A stretch of 64,000 nucleotides of DNA from Terriglobia bacterium. GTDB lineage: Bacteria; Acidobacteriota; Terriglobia; JAIQFV01. Made by a program: the position numbers and the translations under genes. The notes below the pieces were generated by a model. The model did no database searches, was not told where the DNA came from, and was given only the letters and a program-made list of their open reading frames with translations. The stretch covers positions 29,307 to 93,306 of the forward strand of contig JAQUPQ010000012.1 of assembly GCA_028716525.1 (NCBI GenBank). Direction: 5' to 3'. Each line of letters starts with the position of its first letter. The first letter of the stretch is position 1. Shown here one piece after another: positions 1 to 7,709 of the stretch.

Positions 1-121
1 GGGACATCTCAAGCGCCTGTCGCGACACCCCGCACTTTCCGGCGAGTTGCGCGAACGTCATGCCGTGCGTTGCGGCCCGGATTTTCACGCGGGCGTACTC
101 GGGCGTATAGTAGCGAGGCAT
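1..121 (-). CDS. Partial small helix-turn-helix protein, 3' end outside window
   Basis: Forty codons are visible before the window ends, which is why the ORF track omits it. The ATG follows the TAG of the preceding gene with no gap (TAGATG), so translation is probably coupled. The segment TFAQLAGKCGVSRQALEM has the spacing of a helix-turn-helix (helix, short turn, VSRQALE recognition helix). A small DNA-binding protein is likely, but the family cannot be named from this fragment. Confidence 0.6.
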   Translation of the reverse strand, partial: MPRYYTPEYARVKIRAATHGMTFAQLAGKCGVSRQALEMS

Positions 122-445
122 CTACTTCACCGCCTTGAATTCTGTTGTCTTGTACAGTTCGGAGTACACCTCGGTCAGCCTGGGTAGAAAAGATTCTCTG
201 AATCCACAGAGCAACGTCATATAAAGAGGACACTGGTTTTTCGATTCGCCGCACATCCCGCCATATGGAAGATTTACGATTCCGTCACACAGCAACGAAC
301 TCGGCGGTTGTCCCCACCTTGGGTTGCTACCTGCCAGGCGCAGAGCAACCAGACCAATCCACCCGTAGGTATCGTAGAACTTCTGCGCCTTCTTCGGCGT
401 CTTGAGCAGCCCGGCAATCTCTTTCCACGTCCAAGCCTTCATCAT
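122..445 (-). CDS. Hypothetical phage protein, about 107 aa
   Basis: This is a complete ORF with a strong ribosome site (GAGAGGAGAGA) before two consecutive ATG codons. The second ATG (442) has the better spacing, so the N-terminus is uncertain by one residue. The start MMKAWTWKEIAGLLKT looks helical and the protein carries several Cys residues (CDG, CGES, CPL, CGF) in its C-terminal half, without a clear zinc pattern. No family was recognised. It follows a 24-codon leader ORF with an ATGA overlap and is followed directly by the HTH fragment. Confidence 0.6.
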   Translation of the reverse strand: MMKAWTWKEIAGLLKTPKKAQKFYDTYGWIGLVALRLAGSNPRWGQPPSSLLCDGIVNLPYGGMCGESKNQCPLYMTLLCGFRESFLPRLTEVYSELYKTTEFKAVK

Positions 446-516
446 TCTCTCCTCTCACTCGCAACCGTGGCGAGCTTTCGCGACCGTCTGAAAATCGTTC
501 TGTGCTTCTCGCCCAC
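442..516 (-). CDS. Possible 24-aa basic leader peptide
   Basis: A GTG-initiated ORF, MGEKHRTIFRRSRKLATVAS and four more residues, too short for the track. It is supported by a leader that matches those of other genes in this phage: TTGACA 46 bases upstream of the start and the sequence GAGGTGGACG immediately before it. Its TGA overlaps the next start as ATGA. It may be a genuine micro-protein or a translational leader for the 107-aa gene. Confidence 0.4.
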   Translation of the reverse strand: MGEKHRTIFRRSRKLATVASERRE

Positions 517-533
517 CGTCCACCTCAGGAAAC

Positions 534-562
534 AGCTTGCGCCTTGCCGTTGCGAATGTCAA
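534..562 (-). promoter_or_regulatory. Candidate promoter of the TTGACA/GAGGTGGACG cassette
   Basis: On the minus strand TTGACA (557-562) is followed after 17 bases by CAAGCT (534-539). The -10 match is poor. However, the distance from TTGACA to the start codon (46 bases) and the leader GAGGTGGACG are the same as at the genes starting at 53821 and 57060, which supports a shared element. Confidence 0.4.
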
Positions 563-592
563 GCGAGTTGTGCGGAAATCGACGCGGGGCTT

Positions 593-1183
593 TTAGTTCG
601 CGGGTCCGGATGGCTTCTCGGGTTCGGCGTCGCTCGGGTCGTACAGCACGCCGATAGAGAACAGAAACTTGATGTCCGCAGGGGAGACGAGGCCGCCACG
701 GTCCTCATACGGCGTCTCGGGAGCGTCGTTCCAACCGGGTAGGTCCGTGACGAGAATCCGGTACAGCTTGAGCGGGGACACACCGTCATCAGCCAGCACC
801 TCAGACGCCATGAGTTCAGCGTGCCTGCGGTTCAACTCTGCTACAAGCGCGTCGGCGTCGTGCTCTGCCCGTAGAGCAGCCGAGCGCTTTCCCAACTCCT
901 CGGGCTCTAGCTTCTCTGCGACAAGCGCTTGATGTGCCTTCTGGTACGCCTCCAGTTTCTCACTCTTCATCGCCTTGTTCGCGGACTCTACCACCCTATC
1001 GACGATGGTCTGGTTTCGCGCGATGCCCGTGGCGTAGCGTGTGTACCGCCGCACGCGGTCAACGGTATCAACCGCCGCTTTCTGGTTCTCTGCCTGCTCC
1101 GCCGGGTCCGGAGACGTGAGGTACGCCCCGGACTGGACACTGAGGAAGTTCTGAAACATCTGTGCCTGCTGATAGGTGAACAT
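593..1183 (-). CDS. Hypothetical protein following the tail-fibre gene
   Basis: A 196-residue protein starting MFTYQQAQMFQNF. The track ORF begins two codons earlier at a TTG, but the ATG at 1183 has an AAGGGG site seven bases upstream and is preferred. The sequence is mainly helical, with charged Ala/Glu/Lys/Arg stretches in the middle and an acidic, Pro-rich end. No family was recognised. It is set apart from the fibre gene by its own near-consensus promoter, so it may be expressed independently of the late operon. A tail-associated role is only suggested by position. Confidence 0.65.
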   Translation of the reverse strand: MFTYQQAQMFQNFLSVQSGAYLTSPDPAEQAENQKAAVDTVDRVRRYTRYATGIARNQTIVDRVVESANKAMKSEKLEAYQKAHQALVAEKLEPEELGKRSAALRAEHDADALVAELNRRHAELMASEVLADDGVSPLKLYRILVTDLPGWNDAPETPYEDRGGLVSPADIKFLFSIGVLYDPSDAEPEKPSGPAN

Positions 1184-1224
1184 CGACAATCCCCTTTCGT
1201 TCGAGTCGAACGCTTGCAGACGTC

Positions 1225-1253
1225 AATCTAGCGCCGACGGTCGGCAGAGTCAA
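1225..1253 (-). promoter_or_regulatory. Near-consensus sigma70-type promoter
   Basis: Minus-strand TTGACT (1248-1253), 17-base spacer, TAGATT (1225-1230). It sits in the 75-base gap between the end of the large fibre gene and the 196-aa gene, in the right orientation to drive the latter. Confidence 0.55.
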
Positions 1254-1258
1254 GCGGC

Positions 1259-4200
1259 CTAATCGATTGTTTCGAGGTAGAGTTGCGTGCACGTGATATT
1301 GATGCCAGCCGCCGCCCCTGAAAAATCTTCAGTGAGATTGAAGGTCAAATCATCTCTTGTGTCCACGACAACCGTCGCATCGATGCCCGCCGGGTTGTAG
1401 CATTCCCACGTCTCGTGCGTCACGGTGTCGGTATTCCAGACGATTACCTCACCGAAGCATGTCAGCGTCCCGGCACCGCCCGCCGTATTGCATACCAAGT
1501 CGGCATGAAGTGACCATTCCTGCTTGGTTTGCGAAGCGAGGAGCGCCATGTCTCCCGTTGCGCACATCGTGTAGACCGTGCCGCCCTTGTTCAATTTAAT
1601 CCGCAGGTTCAGCGTCGTCGCGTTGTCAGTATTGTAGTACCCGCGCGCATTCACGCGTAGTGTCTTTCCAGCCGTGAAGAACTCATCCGGGAGGATGGGC
1701 AACTGGCGCGCCCCCGTCGTATCGACTAGCGTTGTCTCCGACGCCGTGTTGGAAACGGTCTTCCACGTTACCTGCGAGTACAGCGTGCCGTCGAAACTCT
1801 GCCGAGCCTTGTCCCCAGCGTCGGTACCAAGGCCGCCCCAGAACGTATTTGCCGACTTCTCAACCGCTCCCGTCTCAACTGCGGTGAGTAAGGAGGCACA
1901 GGTAGAGATTTTGAAAGACGCCGTGCCCGCTGTCGCCGTACCGCCCTTGACGTGCAGATAAGCCGACGCTGCCGTGGTCGTGGGGCCAATATAGAAGCCC
2001 GTGCTCGACACCCGGAACCAATCAACGGCGGTATTGTCGGTCGTGGCTGCGGCGATGCCAGGGTAGATGTACCCTATGATCTTCGAGGTACCGGCGCCCG
2101 TGCTGACTCCTGAGTACAGCAGCAGATCGCCGCCGTTCTTATTTGTTGCTCCTATCGTTGCTCCGCCGCAAACTAGCGACAATGTGTTTCCGTCAGTGTC
2201 GGCGGTGGAACGCCGCGTCATGAAAATCTGACGCGCGGCTGCGTTCCCTTCCAACGTGAGTAATTGGGTAACGGATGCTGTTGCAACCGCACCTATCCCC
2301 CAGAAGCCTGACGACTGCGTGATTTGCCCATATGTAGCTGTATTTGCGTTGTTGCGGAACAACGTACCGGTGGAACCACAGCAAATAGTGCCGCACCCAC
2401 TGAGGGTGCTCGTTGATGTTCCGCCGAGCACGTAGTTTCCATCTCCGTCAACATTGAACACCCTAGTTGTGCCAGCATACAGATACCCAGATGTGCGGTT
2501 TTGCGACGGTCCCGGAGTCGCCAGCGCCGCATCCGCGACGTTGATCGTGCAGGTCGTGGTGGTGTTGTCCGGGAGGAGCCCGGCGACCAGATACCATATC
2601 GCCCCCGGTCCAAACTTCGTAATGTAGACGTTTCGCGACGTCACGGTCGGGTCCGGCGACACTGGAATGTTTGAGGCGACCCACGCCTCGCCTGCACCCG
2701 TAACGGTGTAGTTTGGAGATACCGTCCCGAGTTCCGTCTCACCGAACGCATTGACCGCCGTCACTTTCATGGTATGGTCGCCGGGCGTATTGACCCCCGC
2801 ACCGCCCGCCGCCCACGTCACACCCGCGCAAGAGATTGTTGGGACGTAGTCGAACCGGATCGCGCCGGACTGAATGTTCAAGCGCTGCGCTGGAGTTGCC
2901 GTTCCAATTCCAACGAACCCAGTTGGCTGGTCAACGTACAACTGGTTCGTGTTGACCGCGAAGTCGCCGCTGCCCGTATTGACCGCAACCGCCGTCGCTC
3001 CGGTCGTGTTGCCAATCGTAACGACGCGCGCCGCCGCGCCAGTACCGATGTTGATTGCAAAGGCAGCGGCGTCGTTTCCTATTCCTATCGCGCCACCGGA
3101 AGAGTTGAGTTGCAGCGCTCCCGCACAGTCCAAATCCATGTACGACCCGGCTGTCGCGCTCAGATATGTCTTTGCATCGATGCGAATGTATGTGCCGTCT
3201 GAACCTGGCACGTTCGTGTATATCTCAACCGGTGCGCCGTTCGTCGCTCGGACGTATGCTCCTCCACCCGCCCCGTCTCCGTATAAGTGGGCAATATCGC
3301 CCAGCAGGTCGAGCACGCCGAGCCCGGCCCCGGCATTGCTCACCTGTACCGTCAAGGTCTGATTTCCAACGGAATTTCCTGTAACGGTAAAATTCGAAGA
3401 CAGAATTCCGTCGAGCGAAATACCATCCGCAGAGGAATCGATTGTCACCGCGCCTGTGGCGTTCAGATCGAACGTCGTCGCCGTCCCGATAACAGCCGAC
3501 CCGAGTTCAGTCGACAGGTTCATCAGGTTAGCGCGCGTGTGCGTCAGGCGCCAGTAGTCCGTCCCATCCTCGATGAAGAATCCATCCGCGACCCCGGTGC
3601 AGCCCGCCAGATTGAATACATGGGAATACGCACCTGTGGTCGTCCACGTCACGTCGTAGGCATCTACGGCGATTGATGCGACGCCCGCGTTGTAGGCTTC
3701 ATCCAGCGTTACCACGGCAAGAGCAGCACACTGGTTGATCGCGTTGAGCAGCGACACCTCGCCGAAGTTGGTTTCGAATAGCGACCACTCCGCATCCAAA
3801 GCCGACAGCACGAGGTCTGACGCGAATGTGCTGCCCGCCTTATACCCGTCGCTGAAAGCAAGAAACGCCGCTCCTCCACCAACGTTCGTCGCTGAAATTG
3901 TCAGCGTCTTATCGCCACCGGAGTTCGCCGCCATCGAGAGCGTCGTCGTGTCCGACCCCTGCGCCGACCACGCACCCGCCGAGTTGAGAAACAGCGTCCC
4001 GCTCGTGATCGTGCTGATAGTCAGGTTGCCCGACGTCGCGCTGACGTTGCTCGCCCCAGTTCCGTCGATGGAGAACGTCGTGCCCGCCAGTATGTCGATA
4101 GTGCTCTTCGCGTCGATGTCGATGTGCGCTGCCCCAGCCCCGGCGTTCGCGGCGGAGATGGTGAGAGTTCGCGCGAACGCGTCATTGGCATTGACTTGGA

Positions 4201-4978
4201 GCATCGTCTGCAACGAAACCAGTTGCAACGAAGTCGCCGCAGTGTGACCAACACTGATAGTGCGCGCGCCAGCCGTACCAATATTTAGAGCGTTCGGCAG
4301 GTTCACCGCGCAAATATTTACCGATCCGCCACCGGCCGTCGCCTCGATTTCAACGCCGATGCCTGCGGAACTATACCCGTTTAGTGTCAGTCGCCCAGCC
4401 GTGGATACAATATCGATGTCGTTGTCCGCACCGATGCCGATGGCCGCCGTTCCTGCGCCGGTGTTCGTCGCCGAAAGATGAAGCACGTAGGCGTTCGCGT
4501 CGTTCGCCACAAGCGCGAAGGTCGCGTCGTCAGAATCGGTTTCGATGAACCGCCGCGTCCCGGTCAACGCGATGCTCGCACCACTCGCCCCAAGGTTCTC
4601 GATCGTGAAGACGTCGGCAGTAGCCGCTGGGTTGAGTTGATGAATGGCGAGCGCCGTGCCGTTGACCGCGAGCGGCACGGAGATATCAACCGCACCGCTG
4701 TCCGCTGTGATAGAGCGGCCCAGCCCGGCCCCTCCCGCGTCGTATGCGAAGTCGAGAGTACAGACACCTGGGGTCACGAAGTCGGTCCACGCGCCGCCCT
4801 GGTAGCCTCTGTACGTGTGCGTTCCAGTAGCGTAGTAGGTCATACCGTTGCGCGGGTTGCCGAGCCCGTCTGCCGTGCTATCCCACTTACGCGCCCGAAG
4901 CTCTATCAAAGCCGCCGCGTCGTTTGCCCACTCTCCTAGGTAGTTTGCGTATCCGTAGGGTGTGCTGTAACCGGCCAT
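1259..4978 (-). CDS. Large tail fibre or receptor-binding protein, 1239 aa
   Basis: Probably a trimeric distal tail fibre. The N-terminal part starts MAGYSTPYGYANYLGEWAND. The body is built of Gly/Ala/Thr-rich beta repeats, several carrying variants of TLTISATNAGAGAA and of the fibre motif NIGTGAAARVVTIGNTTG. A segment VGIGTATPAQRLNIQSGA resembles the phrase found in many phage fibres and trimeric autotransporter-like proteins. The last 150 residues (from about RQLPILPDEFFTAGKTL) form a different, non-repetitive domain that could be the receptor-binding head. AGGAGG precedes the ATG. It is the last and longest gene of the late tail operon. Confidence 0.8.
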   Translation of the reverse strand: MAGYSTPYGYANYLGEWANDAAALIELRARKWDSTADGLGNPRNGMTYYATGTHTYRGYQGGAWTDFVTPGVCTLDFAYDAGGAGLGRSITADSGAVDISVPLAVNGTALAIHQLNPAATADVFTIENLGASGASIALTGTRRFIETDSDDATFALVANDANAYVLHLSATNTGAGTAAIGIGADNDIDIVSTAGRLTLNGYSSAGIGVEIEATAGGGSVNICAVNLPNALNIGTAGARTISVGHTAATSLQLVSLQTMLQVNANDAFARTLTISAANAGAGAAHIDIDAKSTIDILAGTTFSIDGTGASNVSATSGNLTISTITSGTLFLNSAGAWSAQGSDTTTLSMAANSGGDKTLTISATNVGGGAAFLAFSDGYKAGSTFASDLVLSALDAEWSLFETNFGEVSLLNAINQCAALAVVTLDEAYNAGVASIAVDAYDVTWTTTGAYSHVFNLAGCTGVADGFFIEDGTDYWRLTHTRANLMNLSTELGSAVIGTATTFDLNATGAVTIDSSADGISLDGILSSNFTVTGNSVGNQTLTVQVSNAGAGLGVLDLLGDIAHLYGDGAGGGAYVRATNGAPVEIYTNVPGSDGTYIRIDAKTYLSATAGSYMDLDCAGALQLNSSGGAIGIGNDAAAFAINIGTGAAARVVTIGNTTGATAVAVNTGSGDFAVNTNQLYVDQPTGFVGIGTATPAQRLNIQSGAIRFDYVPTISCAGVTWAAGGAGVNTPGDHTMKVTAVNAFGETELGTVSPNYTVTGAGEAWVASNIPVSPDPTVTSRNVYITKFGPGAIWYLVAGLLPDNTTTTCTINVADAALATPGPSQNRTSGYLYAGTTRVFNVDGDGNYVLGGTSTSTLSGCGTICCGSTGTLFRNNANTATYGQITQSSGFWGIGAVATASVTQLLTLEGNAAARQIFMTRRSTADTDGNTLSLVCGGATIGATNKNGGDLLLYSGVSTGAGTSKIIGYIYPGIAAATTDNTAVDWFRVSSTGFYIGPTTTAASAYLHVKGGTATAGTASFKISTCASLLTAVETGAVEKSANTFWGGLGTDAGDKARQSFDGTLYSQVTWKTVSNTASETTLVDTTGARQLPILPDEFFTAGKTLRVNARGYYNTDNATTLNLRIKLNKGGTVYTMCATGDMALLASQTKQEWSLHADLVCNTAGGAGTLTCFGEVIVWNTDTVTHETWECYNPAGIDATVVVDTRDDLTFNLTEDFSGAAAGINITCTQLYLETID

Positions 4979-5037
4979 CCGGGCCTCCTAATCGACGCGC
5001 CAGTACGACGCGAACGGTTCTTCGTCCATCCGCCCGA

Positions 5038-5088
5038 CCGGCGGCTCGGGACCGCTACGCTAACAGGGAAACCCCCGCCGGGGCCGAG
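5038..5088 (-). promoter_or_regulatory. Interleaved inverted repeats in the fibre-gene leader
   Basis: The 113-base gap before the fibre gene contains two overlapping inverted repeats: CCGGCGG (5075-5081) with CCGCCGG (5038-5044), and CTCGG (5084-5088) with CCGAG (5045-5049). They cross rather than nest. A CCCCGGCGGGGGTTT stretch lies in the same place and could act as a weak terminator. High GC content makes chance pairing likely. Confidence 0.3.
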
Positions 5089-5091
5089 AGA

Positions 5092-6537
5092 CTACAGGAC
5101 GGTGCCGAGAACCCAACCGGTCAGGATGTTGCCCGCTGCCCAGTCGGTTCCGCCGCTGTTGTCGATGGTCAGTCTACCGGCAGTCAAATCGACTGCGCCA
5201 GCCCACGCGATGCGCGTGTAGTTGGTCGCCGCAGTCAGGATGTCGAGCCCGTAGGCAACGATGGCTGAACAACCAAACGAGAACCGAATCTCGCCAGCGA
5301 GCACGTCCTGCGCCGTGACAGCGTACCTGAACGGGAATAACTGGCGCTTGGACGCCGCAACCGCAGTCGCACGAGCCTGGTAGACACCGGGCTGTCCGCC
5401 CGCAAGAACGCACGTGAGGGCCGAAGCCGCCGTGATGTCCGCCTGGAGGATTGTGCGGCACTCCACGTACCATCGCCCGTCATTAGCGCCGCCGTAGACG
5501 TCCGCGTGAATCCGCAGGCCGATGACCGTATGCGCGTTGATGCACGCCGCGAATGCCGCTGCCATGAGGATGGTGTCGTCCTCCTCGACGCCAGCACTCG
5601 ACCGCAGGAAATCATCCTGGTCGACAACGACGTCCCGAGCTTCCAGCGTGGCGAGCGCAACGCCACCAATGCTGAACGTGTACGAAGCCCCGTCCGCTGG
5701 ACGCTGGGCCGCGCCCGCCGCGTTGTCGAAAGCAATGACGCACGAACTCGGCACGCCCTTGTCGACAACGATGCCAGCTACCGCACCCGCGAGTCCGTTG
5801 GCCGCGTCGATGACACCGTCCGCTACGGTCGGGTTCGGGTAGGCGCCAGCCAACTCGCCACCAGCCGCAACGACATTCATAGTCAGACGCCACACGGCCG
5901 CGCCGGTAGCGTTATGCGTGCACGTGTAAGCCAGGTCTGTAGCTGTGTCGACCCAAAGTGATCCGATGTCGTATCCGAGCGTATCGTCGTCGCCGACAGC
6001 CGGGGGAACGACGGCGAGGAAGTTGTTCAGCGGGTTGATGCGCCGCCACACAGCCGCCCCGGCCGCCGGGTTGGTGCACTCGTACACGCGCGGCGGGACC
6101 GCCGTGGTATTGACCCACAGCGAACCGACAGCGTAACCGTCTGCCGTGTCGTCACCAACCGCTGGGTCAGCGGCGGAACCGAGGTTGTGCCGCACCTCGG
6201 GAATCCAGATGGCCGCACCGACGGCCGCGCTCTGGCACCTGTACCAAATCGCCGTGACTGTGTCGAACCACTTGGAGCCGACCGCGTATCCCGCAGCGCT
6301 ATCCGACGCGACGGTCGGAGGAACCACGGCAACGAGGTTGTCCTGAATCACGGCGTAGGCACCGGCACCAGTCCTCATCATGTGCCCGGCCGTAGTGCCC
6401 GCCATATCCGAGTCCATTACAGCGCCAGCCGCCGCAACGTTCGTCGCATCGGTGACGTCTGCAAGCGCCTCGATGCCGTCGAGTTTCGTCGTGTCGAGCG
6501 CTGTGATAACCCTTGTCGCACTTACCCTGATTGCCAT
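5092..6537 (-). CDS. Tail fibre-like structural protein with three 50-aa repeats
   Basis: A 481-residue virion protein. The N-terminus MAIRVSATRVITALDTTKLD, followed by IEALADVTDATNV, is typical of phage fibre or tail collar proteins. Residues of roughly 65-215 contain three tandem units of about 50 residues, each with the pattern AVGDD...GYAVGSLWVDT...YxCxxxAxGAAVW. A beta-rich C-terminal domain follows (from about GVPSSCVIAFDNAAG). A strong SD (GGAGGAAGAG) precedes the ATG. It sits between a 168-aa protein and the large fibre, so it probably belongs to the distal tail. The exact role is unknown. Confidence 0.75.
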   Translation of the reverse strand: MAIRVSATRVITALDTTKLDGIEALADVTDATNVAAAGAVMDSDMAGTTAGHMMRTGAGAYAVIQDNLVAVVPPTVASDSAAGYAVGSKWFDTVTAIWYRCQSAAVGAAIWIPEVRHNLGSAADPAVGDDTADGYAVGSLWVNTTAVPPRVYECTNPAAGAAVWRRINPLNNFLAVVPPAVGDDDTLGYDIGSLWVDTATDLAYTCTHNATGAAVWRLTMNVVAAGGELAGAYPNPTVADGVIDAANGLAGAVAGIVVDKGVPSSCVIAFDNAAGAAQRPADGASYTFSIGGVALATLEARDVVVDQDDFLRSSAGVEEDDTILMAAAFAACINAHTVIGLRIHADVYGGANDGRWYVECRTILQADITAASALTCVLAGGQPGVYQARATAVAASKRQLFPFRYAVTAQDVLAGEIRFSFGCSAIVAYGLDILTAATNYTRIAWAGAVDLTAGRLTIDNSGGTDWAAGNILTGWVLGTVL

Positions 6538-6549
6538 CTCTTCCTCCGT

Positions 6550-6565
6550 CGGCGATTACCCGCCG
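6550..6565 (-). promoter_or_regulatory. Small hairpin just upstream of a structural-gene SD
   Basis: CGGCG, six-base loop, CGCCG, located a few bases before the GGAGGAAGAG ribosome site of the 481-aa fibre-like gene. Similar short GC hairpins precede the capsid, decoration and sheath genes. Confidence 0.3.
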
Positions 6566-6591
6566 CGATTTGTTACATCACAACTCGACTA

Positions 6592-7098
6592 TCAGACCTC
6601 ACGCCCATAGATGCGAGCCGTTGCCGTCAATGTCGAACCGCCGCCCGTGTCCGCCGTGGTGCACTTCACGTACAGCGTCCCCGTGCCCGCGATGCTCGGC
6701 AGAATGCCGGTAATCTGAATCGGGAACGTCTCACCAACGGCGTTCAGTCCTGTCAACGAAGTCGCCGGGAGAATTTGCGTTCCACCAGCCGTGGTTCCGA
6801 CTGTCACGATAGCGTCGCCATTCGGAGCGCCAGTGATTGCGGTGACGACGAAATCGATTCCCTCGGGGATAAACTTCTTGGTCGCCGTCCCGTTGAGCGC
6901 CGCCGATACTTCGTTGTTCAGCGTGCGAAGAGCCAGCCCAGCGTGTGTGCTTTCGACGGTCGCGTTTCCAATCGTGTTGACGGCCGTCTGAATGTCGTAA
7001 ATCAGCTCGCCAAGTTCCTTGCCGCTGTCCGGGTCGGGAGCAATGTCAGCGCCGCCGCGAAACTTCTTGTCGGGATCAATTACGGTCAGGGTCGTCAT
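6592..7098 (-). CDS. Hypothetical virion-associated protein, 168 aa
   Basis: Starts MTTLTVIDPDKKFRGGADIAP with a good SD (GGAGGCAGCT). The N-terminal third contains a predicted helix with the phrase ELGELIYDIQTAVNTIGNAT. The remainder is beta-rich, with a stretch TGILPSIAGTGTLYVKC that resembles small phage structural proteins. No family was recognised. It overlaps the end of the membrane coiled-coil gene by 23 bases in another frame. The position among fibre genes suggests a structural or assembly part. Confidence 0.65.
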   Translation of the reverse strand: MTTLTVIDPDKKFRGGADIAPDPDSGKELGELIYDIQTAVNTIGNATVESTHAGLALRTLNNEVSAALNGTATKKFIPEGIDFVVTAITGAPNGDAIVTVGTTAGGTQILPATSLTGLNAVGETFPIQITGILPSIAGTGTLYVKCTTADTGGGSTLTATARIYGREV

Positions 7099-7705
7099 AG
7101 CTGCCTCCTGTAGCGGCCGTCGCGGCCTGCGGGCTATCGCCCGTTTCGTTTTCTATCGTAGCATGTGAGCCCACCTGTTCGGCAAGCCCGCGCACAGTCT
7201 TCGAAGCCTTGTCCGAGTCGCCCGTCGACATGAAAACGCCGACGAAAATGCCGACCAGAACTATCGCTAGAACAACTCCGATGCCGAGCCCGATAGCCCA
7301 TTTCGGAGCGCTGAAAATCTTGGAAGGGCCGATCGAATTTCTGCGTGATTGGTATGGCGCGATTGGTTCATCAGACCGATGCCGTTTCGAACTCTTGATG
7401 CCGACTTCGGTGACGTCGTTGATGGGACATCCGCGCACGTGGTTATGAATGGCCTTCTCGATTTTTATCGGGATGTCACCAACCTGGCGCTCAAGTTCGT
7501 TGATTCGGTGCCAAGCGCCTTTGAGCGACGAATTCGTTTCCGCCTGTTCAACGCGCATGTCCTCGATTTTCTGCCCGATGCGCTCGAATCCGTTGCGGAC
7601 GTCACTTGCCAGGGAGTCTATCTTGCTTTCAAGATACCGATGCCCGGCACACGTGCCCGGCATTCTCTCTTCCTGTCCCACTACAGCCTCCGACTCCCGC
7701 CCCAT
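7076..7705 (-). CDS. Coiled-coil protein with one C-terminal membrane span
   Basis: A 209-aa protein. Residues of about 25-90 form a likely coiled coil (ESKIDSLASDVRNGFERIGQ, then KIEDMRVEQAETNSSLKG). A single hydrophobic span, WAIGLGIGVVLAIVLVGIFV, lies near residues 136-160, followed by a short polar tail. The layout resembles XhlA-like hemolysin/holin accessory proteins, only longer, so a role in lysis is possible but unproven. A second start, MPGTCAGHRYLESKID, at 7663 has the better SD (AGGAAGAGAGA) and may be the true one. Confidence 0.65.
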   Translation of the reverse strand: MGRESEAVVGQEERMPGTCAGHRYLESKIDSLASDVRNGFERIGQKIEDMRVEQAETNSSLKGAWHRINELERQVGDIPIKIEKAIHNHVRGCPINDVTEVGIKSSKRHRSDEPIAPYQSRRNSIGPSKIFSAPKWAIGLGIGVVLAIVLVGIFVGVFMSTGDSDKASKTVRGLAEQVGSHATIENETGDSPQAATAATGGSYDDPDRN

Positions 7706-7709
7706 CTCG

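Noticed and set aside
7076-7705. Holin assignment
   Set aside because: There is one membrane span and a coiled coil, but no endolysin gene is adjacent and the protein is larger than XhlA; kept as unknown membrane protein.
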